Source: Fundidesulfovibrio magnetotacticus (GTDB taxonomy: Bacteria > Desulfobacterota > Desulfovibrionia > Desulfovibrionales > Desulfovibrionaceae). From it: DNA of 64,000 nt. The notes under the pieces are model-generated. The model had not been told where the DNA came from. It saw only the letters and a list, made by a program, of their open reading frames with translations, and made no database searches. Shown in pieces: positions 56,097 through 64,000 of this stretch; position 1 is the stretch's first letter; every line of letters begins with the position of its first letter. Location of the stretch: positions 1 to 64,000 of the forward strand of contig NZ_BLTE01000012.1 of NCBI RefSeq assembly GCF_013019105.1, read 5' to 3'. A program made the position numbers and the translations under genes.

Positions 56097-56967
56097 GCAG
56101 ATTGCCTCCTACAACCAGGGGGCTGCCGCGCTGGACTCGGTCCGCCGGGAGTATCTCCAGCGTCTGCATGAAAAGACTGGACGGAACCTCATCGGCTATT
56201 ATTCCGGCTGGCTGCAAAAGCCGAACCTACAGGGGGTGGAGATCACCGACCTGGACATGAACGGCTTCATGAACGCCGTCCACGGGTTGGATCGATCCAA
56301 GGGGCTCGACCTGATCCTGCATACGCCGGGCGGGAGCATCAACGCCACGGAGTCCATAGTGGACTACCTTCGCCGGATGTTCGGAACCGACATCCGGGCC
56401 ATCATCCCTCAACTGGCCATGTCGGCCGGGACAATGATCGCCTGCTCGTGCAAGTCCATCCTCATGGGGAAACAATCCAGCATCGGACCGATCGATCCTC
56501 AGTTCGGGTTCATCTCCGCCAAGGGAGTGAAGGACGAATTCGAGCGCGCGATGCGGGAGGTCAAGGAAGACCCTTCGCGGGCTGAAATATGGCGGGTGAT
56601 CATCGAAAAATACCATCCTACGTTCATCGCCCAGTGTGAGAACGCGTGCAGATGGTCGGAAGAACTGGTCAGGGACTGGCTCGAGTCCAACATGTTCGCT
56701 GGCGAGCCCAATGCGCATGCACTGGCGAAAGAAGTCACGGACGAACTGGTGCGCTTTGGGCATCAGATCAACCATGGTAAGCACTTATCCGTCGATGACG
56801 CACGCAGCAAGATCGGCCTGACCGTGGAACAATTGGAGGACGATCAGGAACTGCAAGACCTGGTGCTGACCGTGCACCATGCCTACATGCACACCTTGTC
56901 CAACTCTCCCGCCATCAAGATCACGGAAAATCACCTTGGCGCGGCCATCGTGGAAAGGATCAGGTAA
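56071..56967 (+). CDS. SDH-family Clp-fold serine protease
   Basis: 298 residues, no signal peptide or membrane helix. It has the SppA/Clp-like core: LILHTPGGSINATESI and the nucleophile in IPQLAMSAGTMIA (Ser ~118), followed by GKQSSIGPIDPQFG (Asp ~142). This matches the serine-dehydrogenase-proteinase (SDH_sah) family. The physiological substrate is not known; some relatives lie in mobile or defence regions. Codon use is less GC-rich than in flanking genes, suggesting transfer. Confidence 0.8.
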   Translation: MPSWNRVLEQIASYNQGAAALDSVRREYLQRLHEKTGRNLIGYYSGWLQKPNLQGVEITDLDMNGFMNAVHGLDRSKGLDLILHTPGGSINATESIVDYLRRMFGTDIRAIIPQLAMSAGTMIACSCKSILMGKQSSIGPIDPQFGFISAKGVKDEFERAMREVKEDPSRAEIWRVIIEKYHPTFIAQCENACRWSEELVRDWLESNMFAGEPNAHALAKEVTDELVRFGHQINHGKHLSVDDARSKIGLTVEQLEDDQELQDLVLTVHHAYMHTLSNSPAIKITENHLGAAIVERIR

Positions 56968-57000
56968 TGGACGGAATGCCCTGTTCAGTTGGCTGAACAA

Positions 57001-57036
57001 AGGCTCCCGCCCCTGTCCTCGGGTCGGGAGCCTTTG
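57001..57036 (+). terminator. Terminator after the protease gene
   Basis: AGGCTCCCG...CGGGAGCCT with a 15-base loop, followed by TTTG; a smaller TGTTCAG/CTGAACA hairpin sits just upstream. Confidence 0.7.
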
Positions 57037-57075
57037 TGCGCCGTTCAAGACAAAGGGTAGCGGTTCAGCCCGAAC

Positions 57076-57567
57076 TCAGTGCGTGGGCGCGGCCTTGGCG
57101 TCCTGGGCCGGGGTCTGCTCCAGCTTCTGGCGGAAGGCCTTCACCTGGTCCATGAGGTTCCAGTTGGTGATCATCTCCAGCCAGTCGTCGTAGGAGAGGG
57201 CGTGCTGGTCCAGGTAGCTCTCGTGGCCCTTGAGCCACAGGCCGAACATGTGCTGCTCGATCTTGAAGGCCCTGGAATCCAGCCCCTTGAGCACCACGCC
57301 CTGGCCGTACTTGGTCCCGTCGTAGAGGGTGCAGACGAAGGCCCCGACGCTGGTGCAGGAGCCCTCGTAGGTCAGTTCCTTGCCGTTGGCCTCCTCCAGC
57401 AGGGGGGCCAGGTCCGGGTGCTTGGCGCGGCAGTCTTCCAGCACGGCCTCGGGCAGTTCCAGCCAGGTCTTCCCGTCGCGCTCGGCGGCGTGGTAGAAGC
57501 GCGCCCAGTGTTCCAGGATGAACACGCGCATGATGTCCTTGATCAGGGTTTCTTGCTGGTCGATCAT
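57076..57567 (-). CDS. Soluble protein of unknown function
   Basis: 163 residues, mostly helical, beginning MIDQQETLIKDIMRVFILEH. No domain recognised. It is 21 bases downstream of the ABC ATPase gene and could belong to the same transcript. Confidence 0.7.
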   Translation of the reverse strand: MIDQQETLIKDIMRVFILEHWARFYHAAERDGKTWLELPEAVLEDCRAKHPDLAPLLEEANGKELTYEGSCTSVGAFVCTLYDGTKYGQGVVLKGLDSRAFKIEQHMFGLWLKGHESYLDQHALSYDDWLEMITNWNLMDQVKAFRQKLEQTPAQDAKAAPTH

Positions 57568-57588
57568 CAGGCTTGGCTCCTTAAGGGT

Positions 57589-58539
57589 TCATGGGGCGTG
57601 GCAGCGCACGAAGCGGCCCGGCCCGGCCTCGCGCCAGGGCGGCGGCGTTTCGGCGCAGGCCTCGCGGGCCTTGGCGCAGTGTGGCGCGTGCGGGCAGCCC
57701 GTGGGGGCGTCGCCGGGGTCCGCGGGCTGGCCCGCTCCGGTCTCCGGGCGCGCCCTGCCGTGGGGGTCGGGCACGGCGTCCAGGAGCAGGCGTGTATACG
57801 GGTGAAGCGGCGCGGCGTAAAGGGCCGCCGCCGGGGCCAGCTCCACCAGGCGTCCCCGGCGCATCACGGCCACGCGGTCGGAGAGGTGGCTCACCACGGC
57901 CAGGTCGTGGGAGATGAAGAGGTAGGTGAGCCCCAGGCGCTGCTTCAGGTCTTCCAGGATGTTGATCACCTGGGCCTGGATGGACACGTCCAGGGCCGAG
58001 ACCGGCTCGTCGAGCACCACCAGCCGGGGGTTCAGGGCCAGTGCGCGGGCGATGGCCACCCGCTGGCGCTGCCCGCCCGAGAACTGGTGCGGGTAGTTCT
58101 CCGCCTGGGAGGGCGAGAGCCCCACCATGGCGAAAAGTTCGGCCACGCGCTCCCGGCGCGAGGCCTTGTCCCCCACGCCCCGGGCCTCCAGGCCTTCGGC
58201 CACGGAGCGGCCCACGCGCATGCGCGGGTCCAGGGAGGAGACGGGGTCCTGGAAGACCATCTGGACGATCTCGGGCATCTCCGACTGGAGGGCGGGGTCC
58301 GCGTTCAGGTCGCGCCCCTCCAGGAGCACCGAGCCCGACGTGGGCGGCGCGAGCCCCGTGGCCAGGCGCGCCAGGGTGGACTTGCCGCACCCGGATTCGC
58401 CCACCAGGCCCACGGTCTCGCCCGGGGCCACGCGGAGGTCCACGCCGTCCACGGCGTGCACCAGGGCGACGCGGCCCAGCAGGCCCCGGCGCACGCGGTA
58501 GGCCTTGCGCACGTCGCGGAATTCCAGGCAGGGCGTCAC
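57589..58539 (-). CDS. Oligopeptide/dipeptide ABC transporter ATPase (DppF/OppF type)
   Basis: 316 residues. Walker A GESGCGKST, Q-loop FQDPVSSLDP, signature FSGGQRQR, Walker B LVVLDEPVSALD, H-loop FISHD, and the C-terminal oligopeptide-transporter domain with Cys residues (CPHAPHCAKAREAC) that may carry an Fe-S cluster. Start GTG 58539 overlaps the dppD stop (GTGA). Confidence 0.92.
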   Translation of the reverse strand: MTPCLEFRDVRKAYRVRRGLLGRVALVHAVDGVDLRVAPGETVGLVGESGCGKSTLARLATGLAPPTSGSVLLEGRDLNADPALQSEMPEIVQMVFQDPVSSLDPRMRVGRSVAEGLEARGVGDKASRRERVAELFAMVGLSPSQAENYPHQFSGGQRQRVAIARALALNPRLVVLDEPVSALDVSIQAQVINILEDLKQRLGLTYLFISHDLAVVSHLSDRVAVMRRGRLVELAPAAALYAAPLHPYTRLLLDAVPDPHGRARPETGAGQPADPGDAPTGCPHAPHCAKAREACAETPPPWREAGPGRFVRCHAP

Positions 58540-59510
58540 GGGCGCGCCTCCGGGGCGTGGAGCCAGCAGCGCACGGCGCGGCCCGGCTCGGGGGCGAAGG
58601 CGGGCGGGGCCTCCCGGCGGCAGGGCTCGAAGGCGCTGGGGCAGCGCGGGTGGAAGTGGCAGCCCGGGGGCAGGCCGTGGATGGGCGGCACGGCCCCGGC
58701 CACGGGGGTGAGCCGGTGGCGCTCGCCCAGTCTGGGCAGAGAGGCCAGCAGCCCCTGCGAATAGGGGTGGAGCGGGCGCTCGAAGAGGGCCTCCACGGGG
58801 GAGAGCTCCACCAGCCTGCCCGCGTACATCACCCCGGCGCGGGCGCAGGTGCGGGCCACCACGCCCAGGTTGTGGCTGATGAGCAGCATGGAAAGCCCCC
58901 GCTCCCGGGCCAGGGAGGCCAGAAGCTCCAGGATCTGTTTCTGGATGGTCACGTCCAGGGCCGTGGTGGGCTCGTCCGCGATGAGGAGCCTGGGCTCGCA
59001 GGCCAGGGCCATGGCGATCATCACCCGCTGGCGCATGCCGCCCGAGAGTTCGTGGGGGTAGGCCCGCAGCACGCGCCCGGGATCGGGCAGGCCCACCTGG
59101 GCGAAGAGTTCCGCCGCGCGCTCCAGTGCGCGGGCCTTGTCCAGGCCCTTGTGGAGCATGAGCGGCTCGGCCGTCTGGAAGCCCACGCGCATCACGGGGT
59201 TGAGCGACGTCATGGGCTCCTGGAACACCATGCCGATGCCCGCGCCGCGCACGCCGCGCAGCGCCTCGGGGCCCAGGGTGAGCAGGTCGCGCCCCTCGAA
59301 GAGGATGCGCCCTCCCGTGACGCGCCCGGGAGGCGGCACGAGCCCCAGCACCGCCAGGGAGAGCACGGTCTTGCCGCAGCCCGATTCGCCCACCAGGCCC
59401 AGGGATTCGCCCTTTTCCAGGGCGAAGCTCACGGAGTCCACGGCAGGGGCCGGGCCGAGGGGGGTGTCGAAGGCCACGCCGAGGCCGTCGAGGGCGAGCA
59501 GGGGGTGCAT
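58536..59510 (-). CDS. Oligopeptide/dipeptide ABC transporter ATPase (DppD/OppD type)
   Basis: 324 residues. Walker [20 protein letters not shown], signature LSGGMRQR, Walker [18 protein letters not shown] in place of the usual HD, and the C-terminal [14 protein letters not shown] Cys motif. Forms an ATPase pair with the downstream gene. The permeases and binding protein are not in this window next to it. Confidence 0.92.
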   Translation of the reverse strand: MHPLLALDGLGVAFDTPLGPAPAVDSVSFALEKGESLGLVGESGCGKTVLSLAVLGLVPPPGRVTGGRILFEGRDLLTLGPEALRGVRGAGIGMVFQEPMTSLNPVMRVGFQTAEPLMLHKGLDKARALERAAELFAQVGLPDPGRVLRAYPHELSGGMRQRVMIAMALACEPRLLIADEPTTALDVTIQKQILELLASLARERGLSMLLISHNLGVVARTCARAGVMYAGRLVELSPVEALFERPLHPYSQGLLASLPRLGERHRLTPVAGAVPPIHGLPPGCHFHPRCPSAFEPCRREAPPAFAPEPGRAVRCWLHAPEARP

Positions 59511-59586
59511 GTTTTTTTCCTTGAGGGCCGGGCGTCCGGCCCGTAAACGTACGATTTTCGCCACGCGGTGGCAAGAAGGAGCATGG

Positions 59587-60891
59587 ATGGCCTCACGGTA
59601 TGCGGTGATCGGCGGCGGACTGGCCGGGTGCGAGTGCGCCCTGGCCCTGGCCCGCGCGGGCAAGGCCTCGACCCTCTTCGAGATGCGCCCCGGGCGCATG
59701 ACCCCGGCCCATTCCGGCGCGGGCCTCGGGGAGCTGGTGTGTTCCAACTCGCTGCGCTCCGACGACCCGGAGAGCGCGGTGGGGCTTCTCAAGCGCGAGA
59801 TGGAGCGCCTGGGCAGCGTCGTGCTGGAGGCTGCCCGCGCCGTGAGCGTGCCCGCGGGCAAGGCCCTGGCCGTGGACCGGGAGCTCTTCACGGCCCGGCT
59901 CACGGCCGCCGTGGAGGCCGAGCCCCTGGTGAGCGTTACGCGCCGCGAGGTGGAGAGCCTGGACGACCCCGCCCTGCAGGGTTTCGACCATGTGGTGGTG
60001 GCCGCCGGCCCCCTGGCCTCCCAGGCGCTCTCGGAGAGCCTGGCCGCCGCCATCGGCGGCGAGAGCCTCTACTTCCACGACGCCATCGCGCCCATCGTCT
60101 TCGCCCACTCCATCGACCGGGAGAAGGTGTTCTCCCAGTCGCGCTGGGAGGAGGGCGAGGGCGACTACCTCAACTGCCCCATGGAGAAGGACGAATACAC
60201 GGCCTTCCACCAGGCCCTCCTGGACGGCGAGCGCGTGGTGCCCCGCGAGTTCGAGAAGGAGCTGCACTTCGAGGGCTGCATGCCCGTGGAGGCCCTGGCC
60301 GACCGGGGCTTCAAGACCCTGGTGTTCGGGCCCATGAAGCCCGTGGGGCTCACCGATCCGCGCACCGGGCGCAGGCCCTACGCCGTGGTGCAGCTGCGCC
60401 CGGAGAACCGCGAGGCCACCTGCTACAACCTGGTGGGCTTCCAGACCAAGCTTAAATACCCCGAGCAGGAGCGCATCTTCCGCATGATCCCGGGGCTGGA
60501 GCGGGCCGAGTTCGCGCGCCTGGGCTCCATCCACCGCAACACCTACGTGAACGCGCCGAAGGTGCTCTCGCCCGTGCTGGAGCTTCTGGCGCGCCCGGGG
60601 GTGTTCCTGGCCGGGCAGATCACCGGTGTGGAGGGCTACGTGGAGAGCGCGGCCTGCGGCCTGTGGCTGGGCCATCACCTGGGGCGCGGGCTCACGCTGC
60701 CCCCAGGGGAGACGTGCCTGGGGGCGCTCCTGGCCCACCTGCGCCGTCCGGTGAAGAAGTTCCAGCCCTCCAACGTGAACTACGGGCTCACCCCGGAGCT
60801 GACCGAGCGCGCCAAAAAGGACTCGCGCAAGGCCCTCTATGCCAGGCGCGCCCGGGAGGCCTGGGAGGCGTGGGAGCAGACGGCGGGGTGA
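59587..60891 (+). CDS. trmFO: Folate-dependent tRNA (m5U54) methyltransferase
   Basis: 434 residues. Forms ribothymidine 54 in tRNA using methylene-THF and FAD. FAD-binding GGGLAGCECALALA at the N-terminus; typical stretches CSNSLRSDDPESAVGLLK, YLNCPMEKDEYTAFH, GCMPVEALADRG and ITGVEGYVESAA. AAGGAG lies ahead of ATG 59587; an ATG four bases upstream is out of frame. Confidence 0.97.
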   Translation: MASRYAVIGGGLAGCECALALARAGKASTLFEMRPGRMTPAHSGAGLGELVCSNSLRSDDPESAVGLLKREMERLGSVVLEAARAVSVPAGKALAVDRELFTARLTAAVEAEPLVSVTRREVESLDDPALQGFDHVVVAAGPLASQALSESLAAAIGGESLYFHDAIAPIVFAHSIDREKVFSQSRWEEGEGDYLNCPMEKDEYTAFHQALLDGERVVPREFEKELHFEGCMPVEALADRGFKTLVFGPMKPVGLTDPRTGRRPYAVVQLRPENREATCYNLVGFQTKLKYPEQERIFRMIPGLERAEFARLGSIHRNTYVNAPKVLSPVLELLARPGVFLAGQITGVEGYVESAACGLWLGHHLGRGLTLPPGETCLGALLAHLRRPVKKFQPSNVNYGLTPELTERAKKDSRKALYARRAREAWEAWEQTAG

Positions 60892-61014
60892 GGCTTTGCC
60901 TCCCCCCGCATTGACAACGCGCCGGGATTCAGGGCAACGTTTCGAGCGACAACCCGAGGCGTGTGATCCCTGCTTCCGGCGTGGGCCGGTCACCTTGCCC
61001 GCGGAGCGCCCTTC

Positions 61015-62628
61015 ATGCTTCTTCCTCCGTCCTGGCCCTTGCGTTCCCATCTGAGGGTCCACGCCCTGGTCTCCACGCTGCTCCCCTGCCTGCTCATGGC
61101 GGGCTTTCTCTCCTACTACCTCTCCGAGCGCCTGCACGAGCGCTACGCCGCCGAGATGCTGCTCACCCTCAAGCTGCAGCGGCACTTCGTGGACACCTGG
61201 CTGGCCGACCGCCAGCGGGACGTGATCCGGCTGGCCGACCAGCCCGAACTCAAGGCCCCGGACCCCGCCCAGGCCGAAGGAGACTTCCGCCGCTTCGTGG
61301 CCGTGATGCCCGAATTCCGGGGCCTGGTGTATGTGGACGCCCTGGGGCTTACCGTGCTGGACACCGTGGCCAAGCCCGGCCTCTACCTGGGCGACCGCGT
61401 GTATTTCAAGGAAGGCCGCCAGGGACGCCCCTACATCACGGACCTCATCGTGGGCCGGGCCACGGGCGCGCGGCTGATCATCTTTTCCGCCCCCGTCCAG
61501 GGCCCCGGCGGCGAGTTCCGGGGCATCGTCTTCGCGCCCATCTCCCCGGACGTGATCGTCCAGGCCGTGGGCGGCGCGCGGCTGGACTACGAGGGCCAGA
61601 CCTTCCTGCTGGACCGCGTGGGCGCCGTGGTGGCCGGCGACGAACAGCTCGTGCCCAACCCCGGCGCCGCGCAGCCCTCCCAGGAGGGCCTCCAGGGCGA
61701 GGCGCAGGAGTTCACCTACCTGCGCCGCGACGGCACGGCCATGATGGCCATGGCCCTGCCGCTTTCCGTGCCCGGCTGGCGGCTGGTGGCGGCCACGCCC
61801 AAGGAGACCCTCCGGGACGCCGTGCGCCCCGTGGTGGGGGTGGTGTTCGCGGCGGGTATCGTATCGTTCGTGGTGCTCCTGCCGCTGGTGCTGGGCTTCG
61901 CCCGTCGGATCGGCGCGGTGGTGGAGCCGCTGGCCGACCATGCCTCCCAACTGGCCCAGGGCCGCTACGACCTGCCCCTCCCCGCGTTGCCCACGGGACG
62001 CGTCCCCCGCGAACTGGACACGCTGGCCCGGACTTACGAGATCATGCGCGAAAAGATCGTCCTGGACGTGAGCGCCCTGGAAACCATGGCCCTCACCGAC
62101 GCCCTCACGAACCTGCCCAACCGCCGCTACCTCATGGAGGAAGGGCCGCGCCTCGTGGAGCTCTGCGCGCGCACCCGCCTGTCCTGCGCCTGCCTGCTCC
62201 TGGACCTGGACAACTTCAAGGCCGTCAACGACCTCCACGGCCACGCCACGGGCGACCTCGTGCTGGCCGGCGTGGCCTCGGTGCTGCGGCGCACGGCGCG
62301 CGGGGCCGACATCCTGGGCCGCCTGGGCGGGGAGGAGTTCCTGCTGCTGTGCGCCGACACCACGCGCGAGGACGCGCTCATCCTGGCCCAGCGCGTGCGC
62401 GAGGCCGTCAAGGACGCGCGCATAGCCCCCCTGAACGCGGGCGGCGTCACCGTGAGCGTGGGCGTGGCCACCCTGAACACCTTCGTCCAGCCCTCGGGCG
62501 TGCTTTTCGACCGCCTGCTCGTGGCCGCCGACACGGCCATGTACCAGGCCAAGGCCGCAGGACGCGACCAGGTGGCGGTCTCCCCGTGCGACCCCGACAC
62601 GTCCGCCTGCACGCCCGACAAACGGTAA
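61015..62628 (+). CDS. Cache-HAMP-GGDEF diguanylate cyclase
   Basis: 537 residues. Two membrane helices flank a periplasmic double-Cache sensor (about 40-275), then a HAMP-like linker and a GGDEF domain with GGEEF and an RxxD (RGAD) inhibition site. It signals c-di-GMP in response to an external small molecule. It is nine bases upstream of the radical SAM gene and near a PilZ-type gene, a possible c-di-GMP receptor. Confidence 0.9.
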   Translation: MLLPPSWPLRSHLRVHALVSTLLPCLLMAGFLSYYLSERLHERYAAEMLLTLKLQRHFVDTWLADRQRDVIRLADQPELKAPDPAQAEGDFRRFVAVMPEFRGLVYVDALGLTVLDTVAKPGLYLGDRVYFKEGRQGRPYITDLIVGRATGARLIIFSAPVQGPGGEFRGIVFAPISPDVIVQAVGGARLDYEGQTFLLDRVGAVVAGDEQLVPNPGAAQPSQEGLQGEAQEFTYLRRDGTAMMAMALPLSVPGWRLVAATPKETLRDAVRPVVGVVFAAGIVSFVVLLPLVLGFARRIGAVVEPLADHASQLAQGRYDLPLPALPTGRVPRELDTLARTYEIMREKIVLDVSALETMALTDALTNLPNRRYLMEEGPRLVELCARTRLSCACLLLDLDNFKAVNDLHGHATGDLVLAGVASVLRRTARGADILGRLGGEEFLLLCADTTREDALILAQRVREAVKDARIAPLNAGGVTVSVGVATLNTFVQPSGVLFDRLLVAADTAMYQAKAAGRDQVAVSPCDPDTSACTPDKR

Positions 62629-62637
62629 CCGAGCGCC

Positions 62638-63507
62638 GTGCACTACGAAGGGACCATCATCCGCCCGCCCAGCGAGGCCGACAGCATCCTGCTTCAGGTG
62701 AGCGCGGGCTGCTCGCGCAACGCCTGCGCCTTCTGCGGGGCCTACGTGGGCCAGCGCTTCGCCGTGATCCCCGAAGGCCGCGTCTTCGAGGACATCGACT
62801 GGGCGGCGGCGCGCCTGGGGGGCAACCGCAGGCTCTTCCTGTGCGGCGGCGACGCCCTCACCCTGCCCATGGAGCGCCTGGAGCGCGTGTTCGCCCGCGT
62901 GCGCGAGCGCCTGCCGCGCGTGGGGCGCGTGGGGGCCTACGCCAGCGCCCTGGGCCTGGAGGGCAAATCCCGGGACGACCTGGCCCGGCTGGCCTCCCTG
63001 GGCCTGGACACCGTGTACATGGGCCTGGAATCCGGCGACGACGCGGTGCTCGAAGCCATGAACAAGGGCTCCACGGCGGGGGAAATCCTCGCGGCCGGGC
63101 GCATGGTCATGGACGCGGGGCTTCGGCTCTCCGTCACGGTGATCACGGGGCTGGGCGGCCTGGAGGGCTCCGAGCGCCACGCGCGGCTCACCGGGGAGGC
63201 CCTGGCCGCGCTCTCGCCCCACCACGCGGCGGCGCTCACGCTCATTCCCGTGCCGGGAACGCCCCTGTGGCGGCGCATCCGGGAGGGGCGCTTCGTCCTG
63301 CCCGAGGGGCCGGAGATGGTGCGCGAGCTGCGCGCCCTGCTGGAGCACGCCCACATGGAGCGCGGCCTCTTCCTGGCCGACCACGCCTCCAACCACGTGC
63401 CCCTGCGCCTGCGCATGCCCAGGGACCGCGAGGCGGGGCTCGCGCTCCTGGACGAGGCCCTGGCGGGGCGGCGCGGCCTCAAGCCCGAAAGCGCCCGCAG
63501 GCTCTGA
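62638..63507 (+). CDS. Radical SAM protein, unknown substrate
   Basis: 289 residues starting at GTG. The cluster motif is CSRNACAFC (C-x4-C-x2-C), one residue longer than the classic motif but usual for a family with CGAY following. GGGDA-like CGGDALTL and GLESGDDAVLEAMNKG fit the radical SAM barrel. No extra cluster or B12 domain. Probably co-transcribed with the diguanylate cyclase; function unknown. Confidence 0.85.
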   Translation: MHYEGTIIRPPSEADSILLQVSAGCSRNACAFCGAYVGQRFAVIPEGRVFEDIDWAAARLGGNRRLFLCGGDALTLPMERLERVFARVRERLPRVGRVGAYASALGLEGKSRDDLARLASLGLDTVYMGLESGDDAVLEAMNKGSTAGEILAAGRMVMDAGLRLSVTVITGLGGLEGSERHARLTGEALAALSPHHAAALTLIPVPGTPLWRRIREGRFVLPEGPEMVRELRALLEHAHMERGLFLADHASNHVPLRLRMPRDREAGLALLDEALAGRRGLKPESARRL

Positions 63508-63647
63508 GAAGACCCCTCTCGCGCAAACAAGGAGGGATTTCCTCTCTTTTCAACGCCATCGGCTTGGTTTAGCGTTTCCCGGAGCCGTGCGAGCCGGGGC
63601 GTCCCCCCGGCGTTACTGCATCCGCCCCCGGGCGAACGGGAAGCCGC

Positions 63648-64000
63648 ATGAACCGAACACTCCTGGACGAGCCCGATCCGCACGGCGAGTCTCCGGCCGT
63701 TGACCAGGAGCAGTCCCTGCTGCTCACTCCGGGGCATCCGGCCGTGCTCCAGACACGCCCGGGCGACCCGGGCTGCAGGGTGGTGGTGCTGGGGGTGAAG
63801 CCCGGCGAGTTCCTCATGGTCAAGACGCCGCCTTCGGTCCTGGCCAAGAACGGCCTGGCCGAGGGCCAGCCCGTGCGCCTGTGCCTGGAGAACGAGGGCG
63901 TGGTCTGCCAGTGCGAGGCCACGGTGCTCTCGGCCCTGCGCCAGCCGCTGCCCGTGCTTTTCCTGGGCTGGCCCGTCAGCTTCCAGGCCCGCGCCCTGCG
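63648..64000 (+). CDS. PilZ/YcgR-like flagellar brake protein, N-terminal part
   Basis: 117 residues are present; the gene runs off the right edge. The sequence (FLMVKTPPSVLAKNGLAEGQ, VRLCLENEGVVCQCEATVL) resembles the N-terminal YcgR/PilZN domain that precedes a c-di-GMP-binding PilZ domain. The PilZ part itself is beyond the window, so c-di-GMP binding is inferred. Confidence 0.65.
   Translation, partial: MNRTLLDEPDPHGESPAVDQEQSLLLTPGHPAVLQTRPGDPGCRVVVLGVKPGEFLMVKTPPSVLAKNGLAEGQPVRLCLENEGVVCQCEATVLSALRQPLPVLFLGWPVSFQARAL

Overview
The window is high-GC DNA from an anaerobic deltaproteobacterium, most likely a Desulfovibrio/Fundidesulfovibrio relative. This rests on gene content: a porin resembling the Desulfovibrio homotrimeric type, many PAS/Cache/GGDEF signalling proteins, TrmFO, RNase J, and the rpsB-tsf / pyrH-frr-uppS housekeeping block. 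The species assignment is an inference. Most chromosomal genes have strong GGAGG-type ribosome sites and many overlap by ATGA or GTGA.

Layout. 1-12.5 kb: a hairpin-rich repeat island, a membrane diguanylate cyclase, a porin, a tetR-MFP-RND efflux operon on the minus strand and a large Cache/PAS histidine kinase. 12.5-20.7 kb: a complete kdpFABCDE potassium operon, preceded by an extra 29-residue membrane microprotein. 20.8-36.7 kb: a genomic island bounded by an 89-bp imperfect direct repeat that contains the 3' end of a tRNA-Pro gene; the intact tRNA-Pro(UGG) is at 36612-36688. No integrase gene is visible in the island. It carries a CheB-CheR-PAS fusion with a PAS histidine kinase, an IS3-type transposase remnant, and a scrambled, incomplete Mu-like prophage: CI-type repressor, small DNA-binding proteins, MuA-like transposase, lysis cassette, a few late structural genes including a polyglycine fibre-like protein, a patatin phospholipase, and a Com homologue followed by a DNA methyltransferase.

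36.7-44.6 kb: an XRE-PAS regulator, a histidine kinase, an acyltransferase, then uppS, frr, pyrH, tsf and rpsB, all five on the minus strand. 44.8-48.3 kb: a metal-stress cluster (ZraP/CpxP-like periplasmic protein, multicopper oxidase, TolC-type outer-membrane lipoprotein) behind a clear -24/-12 (sigma-54) promoter. 48.5-57.6 kb: RNase J with a translationally overlapping plsC, small conserved proteins, a D,D-carboxypeptidase, an aldehyde dehydrogenase and an SDH/Clp-fold protease with an overlapping small ORF. 57.6-64 kb: two oligopeptide ABC ATPases without their permeases, trmFO, a Cache-GGDEF cyclase, a radical SAM protein and the start of a PilZ-like flagellar-brake protein.

The most interesting system is at 35494-36383. 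A Com-like zinc-ribbon protein overlaps a beta-class DNA methyltransferase, and the methyltransferase ribosome site and start codon lie in a perfect 11-bp hairpin. This is the architecture of phage Mu com-mom, but with a methyltransferase in place of Mom. All functional statements are from reading the sequence; no database search was run.
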